DNA of 64,000 bases, taken from Antedon mediterranea. Taxonomy: Eukaryota > Echinodermata > Crinoidea > Comatulida > Antedonidae. The position numbers were made by a program, and so were the translations under genes. Position 1 is the stretch's first letter. Each line of letters opens with the position of its first letter. The notes below the pieces were generated by a model. That model did no database searches. It had not been told where the DNA came from and saw only the letters and a program-made list of their open reading frames with translations. Shown one piece after another: positions 20,039 to 34,600 of the stretch. Location of the stretch: NCBI RefSeq assembly GCF_964355755.1, contig NC_092680.1:18021001-18085000 (forward strand), in the 5' to 3' direction.

Positions 20039-22979
20039 AATGTACTATAAAAATGTATGTCTTATTTTATTTAAAAAATCATGAATCTCCTCTCCTTAAT
20101 TGCAAACACAAAAAACGATCTGAGCATGTGCAAATGTATATAAAAGCACTCAGATAATGTACAGAGGGCAGTATAATGATATAAGCAGTGAGTTAGGCAG
20201 ATCGTAAGTCAGCTCTCCTTAATTGCTTAAGTCACACAGCTGACTTAGGCAGAAACACAAAAAATATAGTATATTGATATAAGCAGTGAGTTAGGCAGAA
20301 AAACAAAACAAAAATTATGACTTAGACACTTTTGTTATGAGGCTGTCGATATCATCTATATACAAAACATTTAATAGCATCAGCTCTTCAGATTAAAATT
20401 AACACTGATGATTTTAGAAAAGGAAAGTAGCAATAAAAGAGAAAGAATTTATAACAAATGGGTTAAAAAATATACTATAAAAATGTATTTCTTATTTTAT
20501 TTAAAAATTCATGAGTCTCCTCTCCTTAATTGCCTAAGTCACACAGCTGACTTAGGCAGAAACAAAAAAAAACGATCTTGGCATGTGCAAATGTATATAA
20601 AAGCACTCAGATAATGTACAGAGGGCAGTGTAAAGATATAAGCAGTGAGTTAGGCAGATCATAAATCAGCTCTCCTTAATTGCCTAAGTCACACATCTGA
20701 CTTAGGCAGAAACACAAAAAATATAGTATATTGATGTAAGCAGTGAGTTAGGCAGATCATAAGTCAGCTCTCCTTAATTGCCTAAGTCACACAGCTGACT
20801 TGGGCAGAAACACAAAAAATATAGTATATTGATATAAGCAGTGAGTTAGGCAGATCATAAGTCAGCCCTCCTTAATTGCCTAAGTCACACATCTGACTTA
20901 GGCAGAAACACAAAAAATATAGTATATTGATATAAGCAGTGAGTTAGGCAGATCATAAGTCAGCTCTCCTTAATTGCCTAAGTCACACAGCTGACTTGGG
21001 CAGAAACACAAAAAATATAGTATATTGATATAAGCAGTGAGTTAGGCAGATCATAAGTCAGCTCTCCTTAATTGCCTAAGTCACACATCTGACTTAGGCA
21101 GAAACACAAAAAATATAGTATATTGATATAAGCAGTGAGTTAGGCAGATCATAAGTCAGCTCTCCTTAATTGCCTAAGTCACACAGCTGACTTGGGCAGA
21201 AACACAAAAAATATAGTATATTGATATAAGCAGTGAGTTAGGCAGATCATAAGTCAGCTCTCCTTAATTGCCTAAGTCACACAGCTGACTTGGGCAGAAA
21301 CACAAAAAATATAGTATATTGATATAAGCAGTGAGTTAGGCAGATCATAAGTCAGCTCTCCTTAATTGCGTAAGTCACACAGCTGACTTAGGCAGAAACA
21401 CAACAAGTATAGTATATTGATATAAGCAGTGAGTTAGGCAGAAAAACCAAAAACAAATTATGACTTAGACACTTTTGTTATGAGGCTGCCGATATCATCT
21501 ATATACAAAAAATGCTACCTTTAAGTAACAAAATTTAATAGCATTAGCTCTTCAGATTAAAATTAACACTGATGATTTTAGAAAAGGAAAGTAGCAGTGA
21601 GTTAGGCAGAAAAAAAAAATTATGAATTAGACACTTTTGTTATGAGGCTGTCGATATCATCTATATACAAAAAATGCTACCTTTAAGTAACAAATTTAAT
21701 AGCATCAGCTCTTCAGATTAAAATTAACACTGATGATTTTAGAAAAGGAAAGTAGCAATAAAAGAGGAAGAATTTGTAACAAATGGGTTAAAAAATATAC
21801 TATAAAAATGTATTTCTTATTTTATTTTAAAAATCATGAGTCTCCTCTCCTTAATTGCCTAAGTCACACAGCTGACTTAGGCAGAAACACAAAAAAACGA
21901 TCTGAGCATGTGCAAATGTATATAAAAACACGCAGATAATGTACAGAGGGCAGTATAAAGATATAAGCAGTGAGTTAGGCAGATCATAAGTCAGCTCTCC
22001 TTAATTGCCTAAGTCACTCATCTGACTTAGGCAGAAACACAACAAAATATAGTATATTGATATAAGCAGTGAGTTAGGCAGATCATAAGTCAGCTCTCCT
22101 TAATTGCCTAAGTCACACAGCTGACTTGGGCAGAAACACAAAAAATATAGTATATTGATATAAGCAGTGAGTTAGGCAGATCATAAGTCAGCTCTCCTTA
22201 ATTGCCTAAGTCACACAGCTGACTTAGGCAGAAACACAATAAAAAATATAGTATATTAATATAAGCAGTGAGTTAGGCAGATCATAAGTCAGCTCTCCTT
22301 AATTGCCTAAGTCACACAGCTGACTTAGGCAGAAACACAACAAGTATAGTATATTGATATAAGCAGTGAGTTAGGCAGAAAAACCAAAAACAAATTATGA
22401 CTTAGACACTTTTGTTATGAGGCTGTCGATATCATCTATATACAAAAAATGCTACCTTTAAGTAACAAAATTTAATAGCATTAGCTCTTCAGATTAAAAT
22501 TAACACAGATGATTTTAGAAAAAGAAAGTAGCAGTGAGTTAGGCAGAAAAAAAAATTATGACTTAGACATTTTTGTTATGAGGCTGTCGATATCATCTAT
22601 ATACAAAAAATGCTACCTTTAAGTAACAAATTTAATAGCATCAGCTCTTCAGATTAAAATTAACACTGATGATTTTAGAAAAGGAAAGTAGCAATAAAAG
22701 AGGAAGAATTTGTAACAAATGGGTTAAAAAATATAGTATAAAAATGTATTTATTATTTTATTTAAAAAATCATGAGTCTCCTCTCCTTAATTGCCTAAGT
22801 CACACAGCTGACTTAGGCAGAAACACAAAAAATATAGTATATTGATATAAGCAGTGAGTTAGGCAGATCATAAGTCAGCTCTTCTTAATTGCCAAAGTCA
22901 CACAGCTGACTTAGGCAGAAACACAAAAAAATATAGTATATTGATATAAGCAGTAAGTTAGGCAGATCATAAGTTAGCT

Positions 22980-25900
22980 CTCCTTAATTGCCTAAGTCAC
23001 ACAGCTGACTTAGGCAGAAACACAATAAAAAATATAGTATATTAATATAAGCAGTGAGTGAGGCAGATCATAAGTCAGCTCTCCTTAATTGCCTAAGTCA
23101 CACAGCTGACTTGGGCAGAAACACAAACAATATAGTATATTGATATAAGCAGTGAGTTAGGCAGATCATAAGTCAGCTCTTCTTAATTGCCTAAGTCACA
23201 CAGCTGACTTAGGCAGAAACACAACAAGTATAGTATATTGATATAAGCAGTGAGTTAGGCAGAAAAACCAAAAACAAATTATGACTTAGATACTTTTGTT
23301 ATGAGACTGTCGATATCATCTATACACAAAAAATGCTACCTTTAAGTAACAAAATTTAATATCATTAGCTCTTCAGATTAAAATTAACACAGATGATTTT
23401 AGAAAAAGAAAGTAGCAGTGAGTTAGCCAGAAAAAAAAAATTATGACTTAGACATTTTTGTTATGAGGCTGTCGATATCATCTATATACAAAAAATGCTA
23501 CCTTTAAGTAACAAATTTAATAGCATCAGCTCTTCAGATTAAAATTAACACTGATGATTTTAGAAAAGGAAAGTAGCAATAAAAGAGAAAGAATTTGTAA
23601 CAAATGGGTTAAAAAATATACTATAAAAATGTATTTCTTATTTTATTTAAAAAATCATGGGTCTCCTCTCCTTAATTGCCTAAGTCACACAGCTGACTTA
23701 GGCAGAAACACAAAAAAACGATCTGAGCATGTGCAAATGTATATAAAAACACTCAGATAATGTACAGAAGGCAGTATAAAGATATAAGCAGTGAGTTAGG
23801 AAGATCATAAGTCAGCTCTTCTTAATTGCCTAAGTCACACATCTGACTTAGGCAGAAACACAACAAGTATAGTATATTGATATAAGCAGTGAGTTAGGCA
23901 GAAAAACCAAAAACAAATTATGACTTAGACACTTTTGTTATGAGGCTGTCGATATCATCTATATACAAAAAATGCTACCTTTAAGTAACAAAATTTAATA
24001 GCATTAGCTCTTCAGATTAAAATTAACACAGATGATTTTAGAAAAAGAAAGTAGCAGTGAGTTAGGCAGGAAAAAAAATTATGACTTAGACATTTTTGTT
24101 ATGAGGCTGTCGATATCATCTATATACAAAAAATGCTACCTTTAAGTAACAAATTTAATAGCATCAGCTCTTCAGATTAAAATTAACACTGATGATTTTA
24201 GAAAAGGAAAGTAGCAATAAAAGAGAAAGAATTTGTAACAAATGGGTTAAAAAATATACTATAAAAATGTATTTCTTATTTTATTTAAAAAATCATGAGT
24301 CTCCTCTCCTTAATTGCATAAGTCACACTGCTGACTTAGGCAGAAACAAAAAAAAAAACGATCTGAGCATGTGCAAATGTATATAAAAACACGCAGATAA
24401 TGTACAGAGGGCAGTATAAAGATATAAGCAGTGAGTTAGGCAGATCATAAGTCAGCTCTCCTTAATTGCCTAAGTCACTCATCTGACTTAGGCAGAAACA
24501 CAACAAAATATAGTATATTGATATAAGCAGTGAGTTAGGCAGATCATAAGTCAGCTCTCCTTAATTGCCTAAGTCACACAGCTGACTTGGGCAGAAACAC
24601 AAAAAATATAGTATATTGATATAAGCAGTTAGTTAGGCAGATCATAAGTCAGCTCTCCTTAATTGCCTAAGTCACACAGCTGACTTAGGCAGAAACACAA
24701 TAAAAAATATAGTATATTAATATAAGCAGTGAGTTAGGTAGATCATAAGTCAGCTCTCCTTAATTGCCTAAGTCACACAGCTGACTTAGGCAGAAACACA
24801 ACAAGTATAGTATATTGATATAAGCAGTGAGTTAGGCAGAAAAAAAAATTATGACTTAGACACTTTTGTTATGAGGCTGTCGATATCATCTATATACAAT
24901 AAATGCTACCTTTAAGTAACAAAATTTAATAGCATTAGCTCTTCAGATTAAAATTAACACTGATGATTTTAGAAAAGGAAAGTAGCAATAAAAGAGAAAG
25001 AATTTATAACAAATGGGTTAAAAAATATACTATAAAAATGTATTTCTTATTTTATTTAAAAAATCATCGGTCTCCTCTCCTTAATTGCCTAAGTCACACA
25101 GCTGACTTAGGCAGAAACACAAAAAAACGATCTGAGCATGTGCAAATGTATATATAAACACTCAGATAATGTACAGAAGGCAGTATAAAGATATAAGCAG
25201 TGAGTTAGGAAGATGATAAGTCAGCTCTTCTTAATTGCCTAAGTCACACATCTGACTTAGGCAGAAACACAAAAAATATAGTATATTGATATAAGCAGTG
25301 AATTAGGCAGATCATAAGTCAGCTCTCCTTAATTGCCTAAGTCACACAGCTGACTTAGGCAGAAACACAAAAAATATAGTATATTGATATAAGCAGTGAG
25401 TTAGGCAGAAAAACCAAAAACAAATTATGACTTAGACACTTTTGTTATGAGGCTGTCGATATCATCTATATACAAAAAATGCTACCTTTAAGTAACAAAA
25501 TTTAATAGCATTAGCTCTTCAGATTAAAATTAACACAGATGATTTTAGAAAAAGAAAGTAGCAGTGAGTTAGGCAGAAAAAAAAATTATGACTTAGACAT
25601 TTTTGTTATGAGGCTGTCGATATCATCTATATACAAAAAATGCTACCTTTAAGTAACAAATTTAATAGCATCAGCTCTTCAGATTAAAATTAACACTGAT
25701 GATTTTAGAAAAGGAAAGTAGCAATAAAAGAGAAAGAATTTGTAACAAATGGGTTAAAAAATATACTATAAAAATGTATTTCTTATTTTATTTAAAAAAT
25801 CATGAGTCTCCTCTCCTTAATTGCCTAAGTCACACTGCTGACTTAGGCAGAAACACAAAAAAATCGATCTGAGCATGTGCAAATGTATATAAAAACACGC

Positions 25901-28900
25901 AGATAATGTACAGAGGGCAGTATAAAGATATAAGCAGTGAGTTAGGCAGACCATAAGTCAGCTCTCCTTAATTGCCTAAGTCACTCATCTGACTTAGGCA
26001 GAAACACAACAAAATATAGTATATTGATATAAGCAGTGAGTTAGGCAGATCATAAGTCAGCTCTCCTTAATTGCCTAAGTCACACAGCTGACTTGGGCAG
26101 AAACACAAAAAATATAGTATATTGATATAAGCAGTTAGTTAGGCAGATCATAAGTCAGCTCTCCTTAATTGCCTAAGTCACACAGCTGACTTAGGCAGAA
26201 ACACAATAAAAAATATAGTATATTAATATAAGCAGTGAGTTAGGCAGATCATAAGTCAGCTCTCCTTAATTGCCTAAGTCACACAGCTGACTTGGGCAGA
26301 AACACAAACAATATAGTATATTGATATAAGCAGTGAGTTAGGCAGATCATAAGTCAGCTCTTCTTAATTGCCTAAGTCACACAGCTGACTTAGGCAGAAA
26401 CACAACAAGTATAGTATATTGATATAAGCAGTGAGTTAGGCAGAAAAACCAAAAACAAATTATGACTTAGATACTTTTGTTATGAGACTGTCGATATCAT
26501 CTATACACAAAAAATGCTACCTTTAAGTAACAAAATTTAATATCATTAGCTCTTCAGATTAAAATTAACACAGATGATTTTAGAAAAAGAAAGTAGCAGT
26601 GAGTTAGCCAGAAAAAAAAAATTATGACTTAGACATTTTTGTTATGAGGCTGTCGATATCATCTATATACAAAAAATGCTACCTTTAAGTAACAAATTTA
26701 ATAGCATCAGCTCTTCAGATTAAAATTAACACTGATGATTTTAGAAAAGGAAAGTAGCAATAAAAGAGAAAGAATTTGTAACAAATGGGTTAAAAAATAT
26801 ACTATAAAAATGTATTTCTTATTTTATTTAAAAAATCATGGGTCTCCTCTCCTTAATTGCCTAAGTCACACAGCTGACTTAGGCAGAAACACAAAAAAAC
26901 GATCTGAGCATGTGCAAATGTATATAAAAACACTCAGATAATGTACAGAAGGCAGTATAAAGATATAAGCAGTGAGTTAGGAAGATCATAAGTCAGCTCT
27001 TCTTAATTGCCTAAGTCACACATCTGACTTAGGCAGAAACACAACAAGTATAGTATATTGATATAAGCAGTGAGTTAGGCAGAAAAACCAAAAACAAATT
27101 ATGACTTAGACACTTTTGTTATGAGGCTGTCGATATCATCTATATACAAAAAATGCTACCTTTAAGTAACAAAATTTAATAGCATTAGCTCTTCAGATTA
27201 AAATTAACACAGATGATTTTAGAAAAAGAAAGTAGCAGTGAGTTAGGCAGGAAAAAAAATTATGACTTAGACATTTTTGTTATGAGGCTGTCGATATCAT
27301 CTATATACAAAAAATGCTACCTTTAAGTAACAAATTTAATAGCATCAGCTCTTCAGATTAAAATTAACACTGATGATTTTAGAAAAGGAAAGTAGCAATA
27401 AAAGAGAAAGAATTTGTAACAAATGGGTTAAAAAATATACTATAAAAATGTATTTCTTATTTTATTTAAAAAATCATGAGTCTCCTCTCCTTAATTGCAT
27501 AAGTCACACTGCTGACTTAGGCAGAAACAAAAAAAAAAACGATCTGAGCATGTGCAAATGTATATAAAAACACGCAGATAATGTACAGAGGGCAGTATAA
27601 AGATATAAGCAGTGAGTTAGGCAGATCATAAGTCAGCTCTCCTTAATTGCCTAAGTCACTCATCTGACTTAGGCAGAAACACAACAAAATATAGTATATT
27701 GATATAAGCAGTGAGTTAGGCAGATCATAAGTCAGCTCTCCTTAATTGCCTAAGTCACACAGCTGACTTGGGCTGAAACACAAAAAATATAGTATATTGA
27801 TATAAGCAGTTAGTTAGGCAGATCATAAGTCAGCTCTCCTTAATTGCCTAAGTCACACAGCTGACTTAGGCAGAAACACAATAAAAAATATAGTATATTA
27901 ATATAAGCAGTGAGTTAGGTAGATCATAAGTCAGCTCTCCTTAATTGCCTAAGTCACACAGCTGACTTAGGCAGAAACACAACAAGTATAGTATATTGGT
28001 ATAAGCAGTGAGTTAGGCAGAAAAAAAAATTATGACTTAGACACTTTTGTTATGAGGCTGTCGATATCATCTATATACAATAAATGCTACCTTTAAGTAA
28101 CAAAATTTAATAGCATTAGCTCTTCAGATTAAAATTAACACTGATGATTTTAGAAAAGGAAAGTAGCAATAAAAGAGAAAGAATTTATAACAAATGGGTT
28201 AAAAAATATACTATAAAAATGTATTTCTTATTTTATTTAAAAAATCATCGGTCTCCTCTCCTTAATTGCCTAAGTCACACAGCTGACTTAGGCAGAAACA
28301 CAAAAAAACGATCTGAGCATGTGCAAATGTATATATAAACACTCAGATAATGTACAGAAGGCAGTATAAAGATATAAGCAGTGAGTTAGGAAGATGATAA
28401 GTCAGCTCTTCTTAATTGCCTAAGTCACACATCTGACTTAGGCAGAAACACAAAAAATATAGTATATTGATATAAGCAGTGAATTAGGCAGATCATAAGT
28501 CAGCTCTCCTTAATTGCCTAAGTCACACAGCTGACTTAGGCAGAAACACAAAAAATATAGTATATTGATATAAGCAGTGAGTTAGGCAGAAAAACCAAAA
28601 ACAAATTATGACTTAGACACTTTTGTTATGAGGCTGTCGATATCATCTATATACAAAAAATGCTACCTTTAAGTAACAAAATTTAATAGCATTAGCTCTT
28701 CAGATTAAAATTAACACAGATGATTTTAGAAAAAGAAAGTAGCAGTGAGTTAGGCAGAAAAAAAAATTATGACTTAGACATTTTTGTTATGAGGCTGTCG
28801 ATATCATCTATATACAAAAAATGCTACCTTTAAGTAACAAATTTAATAGCATCAGCTCTTCAGATTAAAATTAACACTGATGATTTTAGAAAAGGAAAGT

Positions 28901-29405
28901 AGCAATAAAAGAGAAAGAATTTGTAACAAATGGGTAAAAAAAATATACTATAAAAATGTATTTCTTATTTTATTTAAAAAATCATGAGTCTCCTCTCCTT
29001 AATTGCCTAAGTCACACTGCTGACTTAGGCAGAAACACAAAAAAATCGATCTGAGCATGTGCAAATGTATATAAAAACACGCAGATAATGTACAGAGGGC
29101 AGTATAAAGATATAAGCAGTGAGTTAGGCAGACCATAAGTCAGCTCTCCTTAATTGCCTAAGTCACTCATCTGACTTAGGCAGAAACACAACAAAATATA
29201 GTATATTGATATAAGCAGTGAGTTAGGCAGATCATAAGTCAGCTCTCCTTAATTGCCTAAGTCACACAGCTGACTTGGGCAGAAACACAAAAAATATAGT
29301 ATATTGATATAAGCAGTTAGTTAGGCAGATCATAAGTCAGCTCTCCTTAATTGCCTAAGTCACACAGCTGACTTAGGCAGAAACACAATAAAAAATATAG
29401 TATAT
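22980..29405. repeat. Higher-order repeat, 3,181-bp unit (two copies)
   Basis: Landmarks recur at exactly 3,181 bp: 23554/26735, 24192/27373 and 24963/28144. The rare variant CACAAACAATATAG likewise appears in both copies. Beyond about 27900 a shorter offset of about 1,504 bp joins the second copy to a partial third. Identity between copies is very high, with only scattered substitutions and indels. Confidence 0.9.
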
Positions 29406-31689
29406 TAATATAAGCAGTGAGTTAGGTAGATCATAAGTCAGCTCTCCTTAATTGCCTAAGTCACACAGCTGACTTAGGCAGAAACACAACAAGTATAGTA
29501 TATTGATATAAGCAGTGAGTTAGGCAGAAAAAAAAATTATGACTTAGACACTTTTGTTATGAGGCTGTCGATATCATCTATATACAATAAATGCTACCTT
29601 TAAGTAACAAAATTTAATAGCATTAGCTCTTCAGATTAAAATTAACACTGATGATTTTAGAAAAGGAAAGTAGCAATAAAAGAGAAAGAATTTATAACAA
29701 ATGGGTTAAAAAATATACTATAAAAATGTATTTCTTATTTTATTAAAAAAATCATCGGTCTCCTCTCCTTAATTGCCTAAGTCACACAGCTGACTTAGGC
29801 AGAAACACAAAAAAACGATCTGAGCATGTGCAAATGTATATAAAAACACTCAGATAATGTACAGAAGGCAGTATAAAGATATAAGCAGTGAGTTAGGAAG
29901 ATGATAAGTCAGCTCTTCTTAATTTCCTAAGTCACACATCTGACTTAGGCAGAAACACAAAAATTATAGTATATTGATATAAGCAGTGAATTAGGCAGAT
30001 CATAAGTCAGCTCTCCTTAAGTGCCTAAGTCACACAACTGACTTAGGCAGAAACACAAAAAAAACGATCTGAGCATGTGCAAATGTATATAAAAACACTC
30101 AGATAATGTACAGAAGGCAGTTTAAAGATATAAGCAGTGAGTTAGGAAGATCATAAGTCAGCTCTTCTTAATTGCCTAAGTCACACATCTGACTTAGGCA
30201 GAAACACAAAAAATATAGTATATTGATTTAAGCAGTGAGTTAGGCAGATCATAAGTCAGCTCTTCTTAATTGCCTAAGTCACACAGCTGACTTAGGCAGA
30301 AACACAAAAAAAAATATAGTATATTGATATAAGCAGTGAATTAGGCAGATCATAAGTCAGCTCTCCTTAATTACCTAAGTCACACAGCTGACTTAGGTAG
30401 AAACACAAAAAATATAGTATATTGATATAAGCAGTGAGTTAGGCAGATCATAAGTCAGCTCTTCTTAATTGCTTAAGTCACACAGCTGACTTAGGCAGAA
30501 ACACAAAAAAATATAGTATATTGATATAAGCAGTGAGTTAGGCAGATCATAAGTCAGCTCTCCTTAATTGCCTAAGTCACACAGCTGACTTAGGCAGAAA
30601 CACAAAAAAATATAGTATATTGATATAAGCAGTGAGTTAGGCAGATCATAAGTCAGCTCTCCTTAATTGCCTAAGTCACACAGCTGACTTGGGCAGAAAC
30701 ACAAAAAATATAGTATATTGATATAAGCAGTGAGTTAGGCAGATCATAAGTCAGCTCTCCTTAATTGCCTAAGTCACACAGCTGACTTAGGCAGAAACAC
30801 AACAAGTATAGTATATTGATATAAGCAGTGAGTTAGGCAGAAAAACCAAAAACAAATTATGACTTAGACACTTTTGCTATGAGGCTGTCGATATCATCTA
30901 TATACACAAAATGCTACCTTTAAGTAACAAAATTTAATAGCATTAGCTCTTCAGATTAAAATTAACACAGATGATTTTAGAAAAAGAAAGTAGCAGTGAG
31001 TTAGGCAGAAAAAAAAATTATGACTTAGACATTTTTGTTATGAGGCTATCGATATCATCTATATACAAAAAATGCTACCTTTAAGTAACAAATCTAATAG
31101 CATCAGCTCTTCAGATTAAAATTAACACTGATGATTTTAGAAAAGGAAAGTAGCAATAAAAGAGAAAGAATTTGTAACAAATGGGTTAAAAAATATACTA
31201 TAAAAATGTATTTCTTATTTTATTTAAAAATTCATGAGTCTCCTCTCCTTAATTGCCTAAGTCACACAGCTGACTTAGGCAGAAACACAAAAAAAACGAT
31301 CTGAGCATGTGTAAATGTATATAAAAACACGCAGATAATGTACAGAGGGCAGTATAAAGATATAAGCAGTGAGTTAGGCAGATCATAAGTCAGCTCTCCT
31401 TAATTGCCTAAGTCACTCATCTGACTTAGGCAGAAACACAACAAAATATAGTATATTGATATAAGCAGTGAGTTAGGCAGATCATAAGTCAGCTCTCCTT
31501 AATTGCCTAAGTCACTCATCTGACTTAGGCAGAAACACAACAAAATATAGTATATTGATATAAGCAGTGAGTTAGGCAGATCATAAGTCAGCTCTCCTTA
31601 ATTGCCTAAGTCACACAGCTGACTTGGGCAGAAACACAAAAAATATAGTATATTGATATAAGCAGTGAGTTAGGCAGATCATAAGTCAG

Positions 31690-34600
31690 CTCTCCTTAAT
31701 TGCCTAAGTCACACAGCTGACTTAGGCAGAAACACAACAAGTATAGTATATTGATATAAGCAGTGAGTTACGCAGAAAAACCAAAAACAAATTATGACTT
31801 AGACACTTTTGTTATGAGGCTGTCGATATCATCTATATACAAAAAATTCTACCTTTAAGTAACAAAATTTAATAGCATTAGCTCTTCAGATTAAAATTAA
31901 CACAGATGATTTTAGAAAAAGAAGTAGCAGTGAGTTAGGCAGAAAAAAAAAATTATGACTTAGACATTTTTGTTATGAGGCTGTCGATATCATCTATATA
32001 CAAAAAATGCTACCTGTAAGTAACAAATTTAATAGCATCAGCTCTTCAGATTAAAATTAACACTGATGATTTTAGAAAAGGAAAGTAGCAATAAAAGAGA
32101 AAGAATTTGTAACAAATGGGTTAAAAAATATACTATAAAAATGTATTTCTTATTTTATTTAAAAAATCATGAGTCTCCTCTCCTTAATTTCCTAAGTCAC
32201 ACTGCTGACTTAGGCAGAAACACAAAAAAAAAACGATCTGAGCATGTGCAAATGTATATAAAAACACGCAGATAATGTACAGAGGGCAGTATAAAGATAT
32301 AAGCAGTGAGTTAGACAGATCATAAGTCAGCTCTCCTTAATTGCCTAAGTCACTCATCTGACTTAGGCAGAAACACAACAATATATAGTATATTGATATA
32401 AGCAGTGAGTTAGGCAGATCATAAGTCAGCTCTCCTTAATTGCCTAAGTCACACAGCTGACTTGGGCAGAAACACAAAAAAAAATAGTATATTGATATAA
32501 GCAGTTAGTTAGGCAGAACATAAGTCAGCTCTCTTTAATTGCCTAAGTCACACAGCTGACTTAGGCAGAAACACAATACAAAATATAGTATATTAATATA
32601 AGCTGTGAGTTAGGTAGATCATAAGTCAGCTCTCCTTAATTGCCTAAGTCACACAGCTGACTTAGGCAGAAACACAACAAGTATAGTATATTGATATAAG
32701 CAGTGAGTTAGGCAGAAAAAAAAATTATGACTTAGACACTTTTGTTATGAGGCTGTCGATATCATCTATATACAATAAATGCAACCTTTAAGTAACAAAA
32801 TTTAATAGCATTAGCTCTTCAGATTAAAATTAACACTGATGATTTTAGAAAAGGAAAGTAGCAATAAAAGAGAAAGAATTTATAACAAATGGGTTAAAAA
32901 ATATACTATAAAAATGTATTTCTTATTTTATTTAAAAAATCATGGGTCTCCTCTCCTTAATTGCCTAAGTCACACAGCTGACTTAGGCAGAAACACAAAA
33001 AAAACGATCTGAGCATGTGCAAATGTATATAAAAACACTCAGATAATGTACAGAAGGCAGTATAAAGATATAAGCAGTGAGTTAGGAAGATGATAAGTCA
33101 GCTTTTCTTAATTGCCTAAGTCACACAGCTGACTTAGGCAGAAACACAACAAGTATAGTATATTGATATAAGCAGTGAGTTAGGCAGAAAAAAAAATTAT
33201 GACTTAGACACTTTTGTTATGAGGCTGTCGATATCATCTATATACAATAAATTTTACCTTTAAGTAACAAAATTTAATAGCATTAGCTCTTCAGATTAAA
33301 ATTAACACTGATGATTTTAGAAAAATAAAGTAGCAATAAAAGAGAAAGAATTTATAACAAATGGATTAAGAAATATACTATAAAAATGTATTTCTTATTT
33401 TATTTAAAAAATCATGGGTCTCCTCTCCTTAATTGCCTAAGTCACACAGCTGACTTAGGCAGAAACACAAAAAACGATCTGAGCATGTGCAAATGTATAT
33501 AAAAACACTCAGATAATGTACAGAAGGCAGTATAAAGATATAAGCAGTGAGTTAGGAAGATCATAAGTCAGCTCTTCTTAATTGCCTAAGTCACACATCT
33601 GACTTAGGCAGAAACACAAAAAAAAACGATCTGAGCATGTGCAAATGTATATAAAAACACGCAGATAATGTACAGAGGGCAGTATAAAGATATAAGCAGT
33701 GAGTTAGGCAGATCATAAGTCAGCTCTCCTTAATTGCCCAAGTCACTCATCTGACTTAGGCAGAAACACAAAAAATATAGTATATTGATATAAGCAGTGA
33801 GTTAGGCAGATCATAAGTCAGCTCTCCTTAATTGCCTAAGTCACACAGCTGACTTGGGCAGAAACACAAAAAATATAGTATATTGATATAAGCAGTTAGT
33901 TAGGCAGAACATAAGTCAGCTCTTCTTAATTGCCTAAGTCACACAGCTGACTTAGGCAGAAACACAAAAAAATATAGTATATTGATATAAGCAGTGAATT
34001 AGGCAGATCATAAGTCAGCTCTCCTTAATTGCCTAAGTCACACAGCTGACTTAGGCCGAAACACAACAAGTATAGTATATTGATATAAGCAGTGAGTTAG
34101 GCAGAAAAAAAAATTATGACTTAGACACTTTTGTTATGAGGCTGTCGATATCATCTATATACAATAAATGCTACCTTTAAGTAACAAAATTTAATAGCAT
34201 TAGCTCTTCAGATTAAAATTAACACTGATGATTTTAGAAAAGGAAAGTAGCAATAAAAGAGAAAGAATTTATAACAAATGGGTTAAAAAATATACTATAA
34301 AAATGTATTTCTTATTTTATTTAAAAAATCATGGGTCTCCTCTCCTTAATTGCCTAAGTCACACAGCTGACTTAGGCAGAAACACAAAAAAACGATCTGA
34401 GCATGTGCAAATGTATATAAAAACACTCAGATAATGTACAGAAGGCAGTATAAAGATATAAACAGTGAGTTAGGAAGATCATAAGTCAGCTCTTCTTAAT
34501 TGCCTAAGTCACACAGCTGACTTAGGCAGAAACACAACAAGTATAGTATATTGATATAAGCAGTGAGTTACGCAGAAAAACCAAAACAAATTATGACTTA

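Noticed and set aside
20740-21420. Regular 98-bp repeats that could suggest a CRISPR array
   Set aside because: The whole unit repeats without unique spacers, and the genome is a spliced eukaryotic one.
24963-25157. Satellite frame MILEKESSNKR as a real gene family
   Set aside because: It lies wholly within satellite spacers, has no recognisable domain and shares the substitutions of surrounding non-coding bases; kept only as a low-interest finding.
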